NCBI GenBank assembly: GCA_015066705.1
Contig: SVNV01000013.1
Span: 1 to 64,000, forward strand
Length of the DNA: 64,000 nt
Direction of reading: 5' to 3'
From: Ruminococcus sp.
Lineage (GTDB): Bacteria > Bacillota > Clostridia > Oscillospirales > Ruminococcaceae
Each line of letters begins with the position of its first letter. The stretch's first letter is position 1. This document shows, in pieces, positions 34,967 to 44,344 of the stretch. The notes under the pieces are model-generated. The model did not search any database, was not told the DNA's origin, and saw only the letters and a list, made by a program, of their open reading frames with translations. Position numbers and translations under genes: made by a program.

Positions 34967-36307
34967 ATGAAAGAAAAAAAGAGTGGTTTTTCAAGCCGAA
35001 TAGGCTTTGTTCTTGCGGCTGCTGGCTCAGCTGTAGGACTTGGAAATATCTGGCGTTTTCCTTATCTTGCAGCTAAATACGGAGGAGGAATTTTCCTTCT
35101 TGTTTATATTATTCTTACAGTAACCTTCGGATTTTCACTGCTTCTTACCGAAATCGCACTTGGAAGAAAAACAAGTAAAAGTGTAATCGGTGCTTATTCT
35201 GAAGCTTGCTCTAAATTCAAGCCACTGGGATATCTTGCGGCAGCAGTTCCGATTATTATTTTCCCTTATTACTGTGTAATTGGTGGCTGGGTAATGAAGT
35301 ATTTTACCGTTTTTGTTTCAGGAAACGGTGGTAATGCGGCTAACGCTGACTTTTTCGGAAACTATATTTCTACTGCTTCACAGCCTCTGTTTTTCCTTGC
35401 GCTATATATGGGAATAACAGCAATAGTTGTAATGCTCGGCGTTAAAAAGGGAATTGAAAAGGTAAGCACGTTCCTTATGCCTTTGCTTGTTCTTATGACA
35501 ATCGGAATTGCTATTTATGTTCTTACAATCGACGGTGCAGTTGAAGGCTTTATCTACTATGTAAAACCTGATTTTTCTAAGTTTTCAATCAAAACCGTAA
35601 TTGCCGCAATGGGACAGCTTTTCTACTCAATGTCAATCGCTATGGGAATTATGGTTACATACGGCTCTTATATGCGTAAAGAGGATAATATTGAAAAATC
35701 AGTTCATCACGTTGAAATTTTCGATACAGGAATCGCTTTTCTTTCCGGTATGATGATTGTCCCTGCTGTGTATGCAATAAGTGGTGGCGACCAGTCAAAA
35801 ATCAACGCAGGCCCGGGACTTATGTTTGAAACCCTTCCACAGGTGTTTGATAAAATGCCTGCCGGAAATATTATCGGCTTGTGCTTCTTTACACTTGTTT
35901 TTCTTGCCGCACTTACTTCGTCAATTTCACTTATGGAAACAATCGTTTCAATTATAATGGAAAAATTCAGAATCAAGAGAATTACAACCTGCGTAATTGT
36001 TCTGACTTTCTCACTGATTTTAGGTGCACTTAGCGTGTTCGGATATAGTATCTGGAGTGATTTCAATATTATCGGCTATCAGATTCTCGACTTCTTTGAC
36101 TTTATCAGTAACAACCTTATGATGCCTGTTGTGGCACTTCTCACCTGTATCCTAATAGGCTATATTGTTAAAACAAAGTACATCGAGGACGAAGTTGCAC
36201 TTAATTCCAAATTCAAATCACAGAAGATGTATAGAATTATGATTAAGTATATCGCACCTGTCTGCCTGCTTGTAATTCTTGTTTCATCATTTGTCCTTTC
36301 GCTTTAA
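34967..36307 (+). CDS. Sodium-dependent transporter, NSS (SNF) family
   Basis: The 446-residue protein has the NSS start SGFSSRIGFVLAAAGSAVGL followed by GNIWRFPYLA, and about eleven membrane helices. SIAMGIMVTYGSYM and LTSSISLMETIV fit the LeuT-like core. Prokaryotic members carry amino acids with sodium. The substrate (often Trp, Leu, Ala or Tyr) is not readable. Confidence 0.93.
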   Translation: MKEKKSGFSSRIGFVLAAAGSAVGLGNIWRFPYLAAKYGGGIFLLVYIILTVTFGFSLLLTEIALGRKTSKSVIGAYSEACSKFKPLGYLAAAVPIIIFPYYCVIGGWVMKYFTVFVSGNGGNAANADFFGNYISTASQPLFFLALYMGITAIVVMLGVKKGIEKVSTFLMPLLVLMTIGIAIYVLTIDGAVEGFIYYVKPDFSKFSIKTVIAAMGQLFYSMSIAMGIMVTYGSYMRKEDNIEKSVHHVEIFDTGIAFLSGMMIVPAVYAISGGDQSKINAGPGLMFETLPQVFDKMPAGNIIGLCFFTLVFLAALTSSISLMETIVSIIMEKFRIKRITTCVIVLTFSLILGALSVFGYSIWSDFNIIGYQILDFFDFISNNLMMPVVALLTCILIGYIVKTKYIEDEVALNSKFKSQKMYRIMIKYIAPVCLLVILVSSFVLSL

Positions 36308-36348
36308 TAATTGCAGGGCTTTCTGAATATTCTTGAAAAGGGGTGCCT

Positions 36349-36510
36349 TTGAAGAATTATGAAATCTCAGAGAATTTCAGGATAGATGAAAAAGAGATTT
36401 GTGTTTTAGTCCCTGAGGAAGATGATATAATAACTCTTGAAAATATCCTTGAAAATCTCAGTAACATCTGTAATGAATATCAAAAAAATAATCGCAGTTG
36501 TGAGGAATAA
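36349..36510 (+). CDS. Small protein of 53 residues
   Basis: A TTG start at 36349 follows AAAAGGGGTG. The reading frame gives MKNYEISENFRIDEKEICVL and ends QKNNRSCEE. The first residues look like a beta strand, the middle (PEEDDIITLENILENLSNI) like an acidic helix. It starts 41 bases after the symporter stop and its last codons form the left arm of a terminator, so it is likely the end of the symporter transcript. Not similar to a family I know; it is a candidate small accessory protein. Confidence 0.5.
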   Translation: MKNYEISENFRIDEKEICVLVPEEDDIITLENILENLSNICNEYQKNNRSCEE

Positions 36511-36530
36511 CCTCATAACTGCGATTTTTA
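36490..36530. terminator. Bidirectional terminator
   Basis: AATCGCAGTTGTGAGG pairs with CCTCATAACTGCGATT (one G-T), with AATAA between. T-runs lie on both sides (TTTTTAC to the right; TTTTTTTG leftward on the minus strand). It serves the small gene and spoIIID, which converge here. Confidence 0.9.
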
Positions 36531-36531
36531 C

Positions 36532-36807
36532 TTATGCCTTGTTAAATGCCTCAAGCCTCATCTCTTCGTATTTGTGCTTTGTCGCAAGCCCGCCTCTGAT
36601 GTGGCGTTCACGCTTGTTTTTTTCTAAAACCTCTTTCACAAGCTTGTAGAGATGAGGGTGTATGTTTTTTAGCTTCTCCGAAACATCCTTGTGTACCGTT
36701 GATTTGGAAATCCCGAATTGCTTTGCTGTATTTCTTACCGTAGTGTTGTTTTTTAATATGTATTCTCCAAGAATAATAGCTCTTTCCTGACCGTTAGGCA
36801 ATTCCAT
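36532..36807 (-). CDS. spoIIID: Sporulation transcriptional regulator SpoIIID
   Basis: The ATG at 36807 has GGAGTG seven bases upstream; an ATG two codons earlier lies too close to it. The 91-residue protein has the helix-turn-helix NTAKQFGISKSTVHKDVSEK near residues 31-50 and the C-terminal basic motif RHIRGGLATKHKYEEMRLEA. SpoIIID acts in the mother cell after sigma-E to switch gene sets. With cotJ and spmAB it shows a sporulation lineage. Confidence 0.96.
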   Translation of the reverse strand: MELPNGQERAIILGEYILKNNTTVRNTAKQFGISKSTVHKDVSEKLKNIHPHLYKLVKEVLEKNKRERHIRGGLATKHKYEEMRLEAFNKA

Positions 36808-36869
36808 ATGCATTCACTCCAATACACTTTTTTAAAAGTATATGCGAAGTGTTTGCTGAAAATTACCAT

Positions 36870-36903
36870 AAAAAAGCCCGCACTCTTTAAGAAAGTGCAG
36901 GCT
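36870..36903 (-). terminator. Terminator of the dockerin autolysin gene
   Basis: Leftward, AGCCTGCACTTTCT pairs with AGAGTGCGGGCT (short mismatch) around TTAA and is followed by T6. It lies 16 bases past the stop codon. Confidence 0.85.
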
Positions 36904-36918
36904 GTAATAATTTAGTAT

Positions 36919-38844
36919 TTAAAATTCGGTAATAAAGCCGTTTATGTATCTTACAATGGTAAGAACATCGTTTATGCTTATTTTGTTATCCCCGGTAACG
37001 TCAGCGGCAAGTGCATTTGTACCATCAAGAGTAATAAAACCATTGATGTGTCTTACGATGGTGAGAACGTCGTTTATGCTGACGTTTTTATCACCGGTAA
37101 CATCACCTTTCATATGCTCGGGAGCTTCTCTCGTGACTTTAATTCTGTAAGTCCTTTTGTTTCCGCTTGTGGCAGTAACAACAACGTCAACGTTGTTTTC
37201 TCCGTAGTTAAGAGCAACCTTACCTGTACCTGAAATCTTGGCACTTGTATTGTTCGCAGTAGCCGAAACAGTAATTGAGCTTACATCTTTTCCTACCTTG
37301 AGTGAGTAATTGCCTGAGTACATATTAAAAGCAGGGGAGTATGCCTGACCGCTTACTGTAAGACTATTGAGAAGATTGTTGTTGTTTCCTGTTGATGCAG
37401 GCTTCGGGCAAGCTTCTTCCGGCATATTATTGTAAACAGGAATGAGGAATTCAAGAGCCGAATTGAAAACTTCTTCAGGATAAGCTCTCTTCATAATCTT
37501 CGCTTCACTTTCAGCAGCCTGAATATTAGTCATATATTGGTGAGTGTAATATCCGTTTCCACCGTCTGTAACGTCAAATTTCTGAAGATAAAGTGTGTCC
37601 TGAGCCTTGTTTATGTAGCCTGTACCAATCCATATAGAACCGCCGACAATAGCCTTGTACTGGTTTGTCCACGGCAAAAGATATTTTGAGTTAGTGGTCA
37701 TAGCGTATCTTGCACCGTTTTCAACAGCGGTGTAGCCACTTGAAGTGTACGCCTGAATGTTAAAGAAATTAAAGTATCCAGGGAATTTGGAAACCGTACC
37801 CTTAGCCAGTGATGAACCGTTAGGCCCCTGCTCCTGTAAAGCTCTTGTTGCAAGATGATAAGGGCTTACGTTTGACTGTTTAGCAGCGTCAATAAATGTC
37901 TGTGCGTATGAAAGTGTTTTCTTTGTGTCGGGGGTTGTGAAATTGCCCTTCATAAAGCAGTTTTTCAGAATGTTCTGAACGCCTGTGATTGTCTGTACCT
38001 TAGGATTGTAGGAAAGGTTTTCAAACATGAGAATTGTGCTCTCATTAATGAAATTTCTCGGGTCCATATAGTATTCAACAACCGACTGATGTGCCGCAAC
38101 CCAACTGCTTCCGTCAAGACCGATGTAGTATTTTCCACTGAGGTTGTATGCACCCTTTTCTACAGAACGCCACGCTTCAGGTGCCTGAATGTTTACAAGG
38201 CTTCGCCCTACAACGGATTCGTTTTCCACAACTGTTTTCCAGTCAAGATTTGTGTGTAATGCTGTGAATACCCATTCAGGGTGTAATTGGTGAAGCTCTC
38301 TCAGCTTAACCTTGTAGCTTTCAGGAAATCCCTGACTTTCAAGATATTCCTCAAAGTCAACAGGCTCTTCAGGCTCTTCGGGCTTTTCTTCGCCACTATC
38401 GCCTTCGCCCTCGTTGTTGTCGCCACTGTCTGTGTTTCCGCCATCGCCTTCGGAATTTCCGCCGTCCTCAGTGTTTCCACCGTCGCCCTCAGGTTTTTCG
38501 TCCTCAGCAGGTGGAGGCGGGGCAGGGGTTTCAACTATTTCAATAAAGTCTTTAGAAGAATAGCCATTCTGTATAACGCCGTATGTATCTTCAAAACTGA
38601 TTTTATAAAAGTTACCCTCACTACCGAGAATAGTTACAGGGTCGTCGTTGTAAAGTCTGAAAATAACGCTGTAAGACGTGCCGGGACCGCTTCTTACATT
38701 AAGATATGAGTCGGGATTTATCCCAACGACCTTACCTTGCTTGACCTCAGCAGCCGCTGCAATCAAGGGCATACCGTTAAGCGAAAATATAACAATAGCC
38801 ATCATTAAGGCTATGTAAGTTTTTAATCGTTTTGTAATAATCAT
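36919..38844 (-). CDS. Secreted glucosaminidase with SH3 domain and C-terminal dockerin
   Basis: The 641-residue protein has a signal peptide (1-32, ending IAAAAE), a bacterial SH3 domain (about 36-105, with YLNVRSGPGTSYSVIFRL), a Glu/Gly/Asn-rich linker (110-163), and an N-acetylglucosaminidase domain (about 220-440). Its ALQEQGPNGSS block holds the catalytic Glu. A cadherin-like beta-sandwich domain (about 485-570) follows, then a type I dockerin (577-641) with two calcium loops, GDVTGDKNVSINDVLTIVRH and ADVTGDNKISINDVLTIVRY. The family cuts glycan strands of peptidoglycan. The dockerin suggests it docks to a cohesin. The next gene, transcribed divergently, encodes a cohesin-like domain. 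Confidence 0.92.
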   Translation of the reverse strand: MIITKRLKTYIALMMAIVIFSLNGMPLIAAAAEVKQGKVVGINPDSYLNVRSGPGTSYSVIFRLYNDDPVTILGSEGNFYKISFEDTYGVIQNGYSSKDFIEIVETPAPPPPAEDEKPEGDGGNTEDGGNSEGDGGNTDSGDNNEGEGDSGEEKPEEPEEPVDFEEYLESQGFPESYKVKLRELHQLHPEWVFTALHTNLDWKTVVENESVVGRSLVNIQAPEAWRSVEKGAYNLSGKYYIGLDGSSWVAAHQSVVEYYMDPRNFINESTILMFENLSYNPKVQTITGVQNILKNCFMKGNFTTPDTKKTLSYAQTFIDAAKQSNVSPYHLATRALQEQGPNGSSLAKGTVSKFPGYFNFFNIQAYTSSGYTAVENGARYAMTTNSKYLLPWTNQYKAIVGGSIWIGTGYINKAQDTLYLQKFDVTDGGNGYYTHQYMTNIQAAESEAKIMKRAYPEEVFNSALEFLIPVYNNMPEEACPKPASTGNNNNLLNSLTVSGQAYSPAFNMYSGNYSLKVGKDVSSITVSATANNTSAKISGTGKVALNYGENNVDVVVTATSGNKRTYRIKVTREAPEHMKGDVTGDKNVSINDVLTIVRHINGFITLDGTNALAADVTGDNKISINDVLTIVRYINGFITEF

Positions 38845-38903
38845 CTTTCAATTTCGTACTTTTTGTACGCCTCCGTGGTTAATTTTATTTCTCTGTAAAT
38901 CCA

Positions 38904-38933
38904 ATTATATTACATAATGTCGCATTTTGTCAA
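38904..38933 (-). promoter_or_regulatory. Promoter of the dockerin autolysin gene
   Basis: Leftward TTGACA (38933-38928), an 18-base spacer and TATAAT (38909-38904) lie about 60 bases before the ATG. Confidence 0.85.
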
Positions 38934-39054
38934 GGCTTGAAAGCCGTATTTAAAGGATTTTGCAGAAATTACCGTGAAATTTTATAAAATATTTCTGAAA
39001 ATACTAAAGATTACAGAAATATTACAAAAATAGAGTGTCACAAAAGATTTCCTG

Positions 39055-39083
39055 TTGACAAGTATGGTAGGGTATGATATAAT
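39055..39083 (+). promoter_or_regulatory. Promoter of the cohesin protein gene
   Basis: A perfect TTGACA (39055-39060), 17-base spacer and TATAAT (39078-39083) lie 59 bases before the ATG. It is divergent from the autolysin promoter, 121 bases away. Confidence 0.9.
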
Positions 39084-39142
39084 TTTTTTGAATTTATTTA
39101 TCATTTTTTGTACTAAAAAAGAGAAATTTCAGGAGGCACATT

Positions 39143-40795
39143 ATGAAACTTTGTCTTAAAAAGACGGTTGCAAGTATCGTCGCAGGAATTGTACTTGTTA
39201 CAAGCCTTGTAATTTCGCCTGTATTTGCAGCCACTTCTAATAAAATAACAATTTCTACAACTAAAGCAACCGCAAAACCGGGCGAAAGCTTCGATGCCAC
39301 TGTCGGATTTACAGCTGGCGACGACGGTGTGGCAGGCTTTACTATTGAACTTAAATACGATAGTACAAGACTGACTCTTAATTCCTATACAGCAGGAACA
39401 GGCTCAGCTCTTACAATGTCTGCTAATAAAGTAAGTGACGGAACACTCCGAATTTCAGGCTTTACAATGGGCGATGCCGTGAAATCGAATTTCACTATTG
39501 CGACTGCTAATTTTACAGTTAAAAAGGGTACAAAGGGTAGCGCTAACCTGTGGATTAACATTACTGAAATTTCTACATATAACAGCAAGGGTAATATTGT
39601 TAATGCTACATACTCAGCACCGTCAAGCTCATCACCCAAAAAGGTGACTATTGATGCGCCTGTTGTTACTACAACAACTACTAAACAGACTACAACTGTA
39701 AAACCAACCACAACCACAAAGAAAACTACAACTACACCAAAGCCAACTACTACAACTAAAAAGACTACAACTACTAAGAAAACAACTACAACAACTAAGA
39801 AGACTACCACTACTAAAAAGACAACCACAACACCAAGACCAACAACAACTACTAAAAAGACTACAACCACACCAAAAACAACAACCACTACAAAACCTAC
39901 TACAACTACAATAAAAACTACAACAACACCAAAGCCGACTACAACAACGTTTACAACCACAACTGTTGATACTACAACACCTACTACTACAACAACTCCT
40001 GTGGATACAACAACTACACCGACAACCACAACTACAACTGCTCCACAGGGCTATACAGAGCCAATTTATACCGATTCAGAGGGAAGCTATGTAGCTCCTG
40101 AAACACCAATTTTTGAGTATACATACGAGGGTGAAGAACACTTTGCTGAAAGCGACGAAAGTAATTACAACTTCAATATGAAGGACTACGTATCCGATTT
40201 TACTAAGGAATATGATATTCTATTTGTAGTTGAGGGAACAAAGAAAATCAACGGTGCAATCGGCTACAACGTTGACGGTCAGTGGACAACCAAGAATTTC
40301 AAAATTCTTAAGGCAGGCACTGAATACTGGGAAGTTGAATCGATTCTCTTTGATAAAAACGACGCAATAGTTCACGTTCCGATTTACTTTATGGATAACG
40401 GCGCAACTCTTAAAATTCATCAGCTTGTAATTACCGAAAGCGATAGCGGAAATGTTGTTTATAACAGCGCACCGCCACCGGAGGTAATTCCACCTGAAAC
40501 AGATAACCCACCACAGGACGAAACCAATACTAATACTACAACGCAGCAGACTATCGCTGACGAATTTGAGTATATTGATGTTCATAAGGGTGACGGCGAT
40601 TCGGGAAATGATAATCTGATTATGGTGCTTTTCCTTGTAGCTGCACTTCTCGCAATGGCAGGTCTCGGAATTTTAGGCGTGTTGTTCATCTTCAAGAAGA
40701 AAAACGAAGATTATAACGATTATGACGACGATGATGAAGATGACGAATACGATGACGACAACGACGATTACGATTACGAGGACGACGATTTCTAA
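39143..40795 (+). CDS. Membrane-anchored cohesin-domain surface protein (mini-scaffoldin)
   Basis: The 550-residue protein has a signal peptide (1-30, cut near PVFAA), a cohesin-like domain (about 34-170), and a Thr/Lys/Pro linker of about 125 residues (175-300). The cohesin part begins ITISTTKATAKPGESFDATV and has VAGFTIELKYDSTRLTL, as in cellulosomal cohesins. A second beta-rich module (303-445) resembles carbohydrate-binding or X-modules. A Pro/Asn/Thr linker leads to a membrane helix (490-516), KKK, and a 30-residue tail of Asp, Glu, Tyr and Asn. No sortase motif is present. It could hold dockerin proteins on the cell surface, for instance the divergent autolysin. Confidence 0.85.
   Translation: MKLCLKKTVASIVAGIVLVTSLVISPVFAATSNKITISTTKATAKPGESFDATVGFTAGDDGVAGFTIELKYDSTRLTLNSYTAGTGSALTMSANKVSDGTLRISGFTMGDAVKSNFTIATANFTVKKGTKGSANLWINITEISTYNSKGNIVNATYSAPSSSSPKKVTIDAPVVTTTTTKQTTTVKPTTTTKKTTTTPKPTTTTKKTTTTKKTTTTTKKTTTTKKTTTTPRPTTTTKKTTTTPKTTTTTKPTTTTIKTTTTPKPTTTTFTTTTVDTTTPTTTTTPVDTTTTPTTTTTTAPQGYTEPIYTDSEGSYVAPETPIFEYTYEGEEHFAESDESNYNFNMKDYVSDFTKEYDILFVVEGTKKINGAIGYNVDGQWTTKNFKILKAGTEYWEVESILFDKNDAIVHVPIYFMDNGATLKIHQLVITESDSGNVVYNSAPPPEVIPPETDNPPQDETNTNTTTQQTIADEFEYIDVHKGDGDSGNDNLIMVLFLVAALLAMAGLGILGVLFIFKKKNEDYNDYDDDDEDDEYDDDNDDYDYEDDDF
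39665..40042 (+). repeat. Low-complexity ACT/ACA-rich repeat encoding a Thr-rich linker
   Basis: About 380 bases of near-tandem ACA/ACT codons interrupted by AAA/AAG and CCA give TTTTKKTTTTPKP-type sequence. The complementary frame is open by composition and encodes Val-rich nonsense. Such tracts can change length by slippage. Confidence 0.85.
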
Positions 40796-40805
40796 ATAGA
40801 ATAAG

Positions 40806-40835
40806 AAAATCCCCCCGCTATGCGGGGGGATTTTT
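40806..40835. terminator. Bidirectional terminator
   Basis: AAAATCCCCCCGC and GCGGGGGGATTTTT form a 13-bp stem around a three-base loop. It separates the converging cohesin gene and queH. Confidence 0.95.
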
Positions 40836-40841
40836 ATTTTA

Positions 40842-41465
40842 TTATTTCTCTCTGAGCAAGCTTTCCTTGTATGAAAAACCGCAACCGCAGTAATTCTGCC
40901 TGTAAAGACTATATTCCTTTGAAAGCTCAATGGAACGCTTGTAGCCGTTGTTTTTCTTGAAATCTGACGGTAAAAAGGAAATTCCCATTTCTTTTGCAAT
41001 TTCCTCACCGATTTCATTGAGCTTTTCTGCATTTTTCATAGGGCTTATGGTGAGTGTCGTGCAGAAATAATCATAACCGCCCTCTTTGCATACCTCAGCA
41101 GTCTTTCTGAGTCGCAGTTCATAACACTTAAAGCATCTTTCGCCACCCTCACGGATAGACTCAAAACCCTTTACAGCCGATAGAAATTCCTCGCCTCGCC
41201 ACTGTGTTTCAATGAGCTTGACGGCGTTTTTAAGGGGCATTTCACCGATAAGTCGCTTTACCTCAGACTGTCGGTATAAAAATTCTTCTTCGGAGTTGAT
41301 GTTAGGATTGTAAAAGTAAATTGTTATGTCGAAATGCTCATTGAGGTATTCCAGAACATAGCTTGAACAGGGTGCACAGCAAGCGTGCAAAAGCAGTGTA
41401 GGACGCTTTCCCTGTATGTCGGAAATTATTTTTCCAAGCTCAGCGTGATAATTTCTTTTAACCAT
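40842..41465 (-). CDS. queH: Epoxyqueuosine reductase QueH
   Basis: The 207-residue protein has the QueH motif LLLHACCAPCSSYVLEYL at 19-36, with tandem Cys, GERCFKCYELRLRKTAE in the middle and QNYCGCGFS near the end. QueH reduces epoxyqueuosine to queuosine in tRNA, using an iron-sulfur cluster held by these Cys. Its start overlaps the leuB stop (TAATG), so it is translated with the leucine operon, which is an unexpected neighbour. Confidence 0.93.
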   Translation of the reverse strand: MVKRNYHAELGKIISDIQGKRPTLLLHACCAPCSSYVLEYLNEHFDITIYFYNPNINSEEEFLYRQSEVKRLIGEMPLKNAVKLIETQWRGEEFLSAVKGFESIREGGERCFKCYELRLRKTAEVCKEGGYDYFCTTLTISPMKNAEKLNEIGEEIAKEMGISFLPSDFKKNNGYKRSIELSKEYSLYRQNYCGCGFSYKESLLREK

Positions 41466-42538
41466 TATATTCTACCTGCTATAAGGTCGCCCATTTCACT
41501 GCAGGAAACCAGAATGCAACCCTCACTCATGATATCGCCTGTTCTGTAACCGTCATTCAGAACCTCGTCAACAGCCTTTTCAATAGCGTCAGCCTCAGAA
41601 CCCATATCAAAGGAGTATCTGAGCATCATTGCGACGGAAAGAATTGCAGCAATCGGATTTGCCTTGTTCTGTTCTGCTATGTCAGGAGCAGAGCCGTGAA
41701 TAGGCTCGTAAAGTCCTAAAGAGCCTTCGCCAAGAGAAGCAGAAGGAATCATTCCGAGGGAGCCCGTAATCATTGAAGCCTCGTCTGAAAGAATGTCGCC
41801 GAATAAGTTTTCAGTAACCAGAACGTCAAACTGTGCAGGATTTCTTACAAGCTGCATAGCTGTGTTGTCTACTAAAATGTCGTAGTATTCAATGTCAGGG
41901 TAATCTTCCTTAACCTTGTGTGCAACCTCTCGCCACAATCTTGAAGAATCAAGAACATTCGCCTTGTCAACAGAATGCACCTTTCCACGTCTTTTTTTAG
42001 CCATTTCAAAGGCAACCCTGCATATTCTTTCAATTTCAAAATCGCTGTATTCCATAGAGTCGCAGGCTGTTTTTACGCCCTTTTCGTCAACAGTTGTAGA
42101 ACGCTTTCCAAAATACGCACCACCGATAAGCTCTCTTACAATAACAAGGTCAAGACCGTTTTTAGTGATTTCTTCTTTAAGAGGACAAGCACCTGCCAGA
42201 GCGGGAATGAGCTTTGCAGGACGAATATTTGCAAAAAGCTTAAGAGCACCTCTTATTCCTAAAAGTCCTGCCTCAGGTCTTAAATTTCCAGGTAAAGTGT
42301 CCCATTTAGGGCCACCTACCGCACCTAAAAGTACGCTGTCTGATGAAAGACAAACGTCAATAGTTTCCTGTGGGAGGGGAACGCCTGTTTTGTCAATGGC
42401 AATTCCACCCATAAGTACTTCGGTGTAAATAAAGCTGTGACCGAATTTTTCGCCTACCTTGTCAAGCACCTTCTGAGCCTCATTAACTATTTCAGGACCG
42501 ATACCGTCACCCTTAATAACAGCAATTTTCTTTTCCAT
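41465..42538 (-). CDS. leuB: 3-isopropylmalate dehydrogenase LeuB
   Basis: The 357-residue protein has the isocitrate/isopropylmalate dehydrogenase start [42 protein letters not shown] and the metal site [19 protein letters not shown], with [15 protein letters not shown] near the C-terminus. It oxidises and decarboxylates 3-isopropylmalate in leucine synthesis. It follows leuD after 14 bases. Confidence 0.97.
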   Translation of the reverse strand: MEKKIAVIKGDGIGPEIVNEAQKVLDKVGEKFGHSFIYTEVLMGGIAIDKTGVPLPQETIDVCLSSDSVLLGAVGGPKWDTLPGNLRPEAGLLGIRGALKLFANIRPAKLIPALAGACPLKEEITKNGLDLVIVRELIGGAYFGKRSTTVDEKGVKTACDSMEYSDFEIERICRVAFEMAKKRRGKVHSVDKANVLDSSRLWREVAHKVKEDYPDIEYYDILVDNTAMQLVRNPAQFDVLVTENLFGDILSDEASMITGSLGMIPSASLGEGSLGLYEPIHGSAPDIAEQNKANPIAAILSVAMMLRYSFDMGSEADAIEKAVDEVLNDGYRTGDIMSEGCILVSCSEMGDLIAGRI

Positions 42539-42552
42539 AATACTACCTCTTC

Positions 42553-43035
42553 TTAACCCTTCAACGAATTCAAAAGTCCGTTTTTGTTTATAATGTTGAT
42601 TAAAAATTCAGGGAAAGGCTGTCCCTGGTAGGTTTCATTTTTTGTTTTGTTTGTGATAATGCCACTGTCAAAGTCGATTTCAACCTCGTCACCGTCAGAA
42701 ATTCTTTCGCTTGCTTCCTCACATTCAATAATAGGAAGCCCGATGTTTATAGCATTTCTGTAAAAGATTCTTGCGAAAGTCTTTGCAATAACGCAGGAAA
42801 CCCCACAAGCCTTTATAGCGATAGGTGCGTGTTCTCTTGAAGAGCCACAACCGAAATTCGCCTCTGCAACCATAATATCGCCCTCAGAAACCTTATTTAC
42901 AAATTCCTTGTCAATGTCCTCCATGCAGTGTAAAGCAAGCTCTTTAGCGTCAGCAGAGTTTAAGTATCTTGCAGGGATAATTACGTCTGTGTCAACGTTG
43001 TCGCCGTATTTGTGTACTTTTCCGTTTGCTTTCAT
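42553..43035 (-). CDS. leuD: 3-isopropylmalate dehydratase small subunit LeuD
   Basis: The 160-residue protein has the swivel-domain start [20 protein letters not shown] and the block [20 protein letters not shown]. It is the small-subunit type found with separate LeuC. It forms the dehydratase with LeuC; the gene begins two bases after leuC ends. Confidence 0.97.
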   Translation of the reverse strand: MKANGKVHKYGDNVDTDVIIPARYLNSADAKELALHCMEDIDKEFVNKVSEGDIMVAEANFGCGSSREHAPIAIKACGVSCVIAKTFARIFYRNAINIGLPIIECEEASERISDGDEVEIDFDSGIITNKTKNETYQGQPFPEFLINIINKNGLLNSLKG

Positions 43036-43037
43036 AA

Positions 43038-44306
43038 TTAACCCTCCATTACTTCACTTGGCTGAGAAATTTTTCCTGTGATAGCTGACGCAGCAGCAAC
43101 AACAGGGGACGCAAGATAAACTTCGCTTTCAGGGTGTCCCATACGTCCAACAAAGTTTCTGTTTGTTGTTGCAACAGCTCTTTCTCCCTTTGCAAGAATG
43201 CCCATATGTCCACCAAGACAAGGCCCGCAGGTAGGTGTTGAAACAACACAGCCTGCGTCAATGAAAATATCAAAAAGCCCCTCATTCATAGCCATTTTCC
43301 AGATTTTTTGAGTAGCAGGAATGATAATGCATCTTACATTCTTAGCAATATGCTTTCCTCTGAAAATCTCAGCAGCAGCTCTCAAATCCTCGATTCTGCC
43401 GTTTGTGCAGGAACCGATAACAACCTGGTCAATGATAACCTCGCCAATCTCATCAAAGGTTCTTGTGTTTTCAGGAAGGTGAGGAAATGCGACAGTAGGC
43501 TTGATAGTGCTTAAATCAATGTCGTAAACCTCATCATATTCAGCGTCATCATCAGCAGTAAAAACAGTAAATTCTCTGTCTGTCTTTTCCTTTACGTAAG
43601 CGATTGTCTTTTCGTCAACTTCAAAAATGCCATTTTTTCCGCCTGCTTCAATAGCCATGTTAGCCATACAAAGTCTGTCCTCAACCGAGAGATTTCTCAC
43701 ACCCTCGCCTACAAATTCCATAGACTTGTATAAAGCACCGTCAACACCGATTTTTCCGATTATATGTAAAATAACGTCCTTTGCGGAAACGTATTTGTTA
43801 AGACTTCCCGTAAGATTGAATTTAATAGCAGAAGGTACTTTAAACCACGCTTTTCCCGTAGCCATACCTGCACACATATCAGTAGACCCTACACCGGTTG
43901 AAAACGCACCTAAAGCTCCGTATGTGCAGGTGTGTGAGTCAGCACCGATAACCAAATCCCCGGGGATTACAAGACCTTTTTCAGGAAGGAGAGCGTGCTC
44001 AATGCCCATATCACCAACGTCGTAGAAATGCTCAATGTCATACTTATTGCAGAAATCCCTGCACTGCTTTGAAAGAGTAGCCGCTTTTATGTCCTTGTTA
44101 GGTGTAAAATGGTCCATTACCATTGTTACCTTGCGTCTGTCAAAAATACTGTCAAAGCCAGCCTTGTCAAACTCGTTTATAGCAACAGGCGAAGTAACAT
44201 CGTTACCTAAAACAAGGTCAAGGTCAGCCATAATAAGCTGGCCTGCTTTTACCTCGTCAAGTCCTGCATGTCTGGCAAGAATTTTCTGAGTCATTGTCAT
44301 TCCCAT
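43038..44306 (-). CDS. leuC: 3-isopropylmalate dehydratase large subunit LeuC
   Basis: The ATG at 44306 follows GGAGAGG by ten bases; the longer in-frame extension upstream covers the promoter region. The 422-residue protein is an aconitase-type enzyme with the cluster Cys in [13 protein letters not shown] and [13 protein letters not shown], and [20 protein letters not shown]. It isomerises 2-isopropylmalate. It is the first gene of leuCDB-queH. Confidence 0.97.
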   Translation of the reverse strand: MGMTMTQKILARHAGLDEVKAGQLIMADLDLVLGNDVTSPVAINEFDKAGFDSIFDRRKVTMVMDHFTPNKDIKAATLSKQCRDFCNKYDIEHFYDVGDMGIEHALLPEKGLVIPGDLVIGADSHTCTYGALGAFSTGVGSTDMCAGMATGKAWFKVPSAIKFNLTGSLNKYVSAKDVILHIIGKIGVDGALYKSMEFVGEGVRNLSVEDRLCMANMAIEAGGKNGIFEVDEKTIAYVKEKTDREFTVFTADDDAEYDEVYDIDLSTIKPTVAFPHLPENTRTFDEIGEVIIDQVVIGSCTNGRIEDLRAAAEIFRGKHIAKNVRCIIIPATQKIWKMAMNEGLFDIFIDAGCVVSTPTCGPCLGGHMGILAKGERAVATTNRNFVGRMGHPESEVYLASPVVAAASAITGKISQPSEVMEG

Positions 44307-44344
44307 TAAAATCAATCCTCTCCGAAAAAAAGTTAGTTTCCTAC

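Noticed and set aside
39385..40029. Open frame of 214 codons on the minus strand, rich in Val
   Set aside because: It lies opposite the ACA/ACT-rich Thr linker of the cohesin gene; complementary triplets cannot form stops. The product is almost only Val, Gly and Phe, with no ribosome site.
39665..40042. Short-spaced repeats that could be taken for a CRISPR array or tandem DNA element
   Set aside because: The units are codons of a Thr-rich linker in frame, without constant repeats or unique spacers. No cas gene is in the window.
41916..42428. Plus-strand open frame of 170 codons inside leuB
   Set aside because: It is antisense to conserved leuB blocks and lacks start signals.
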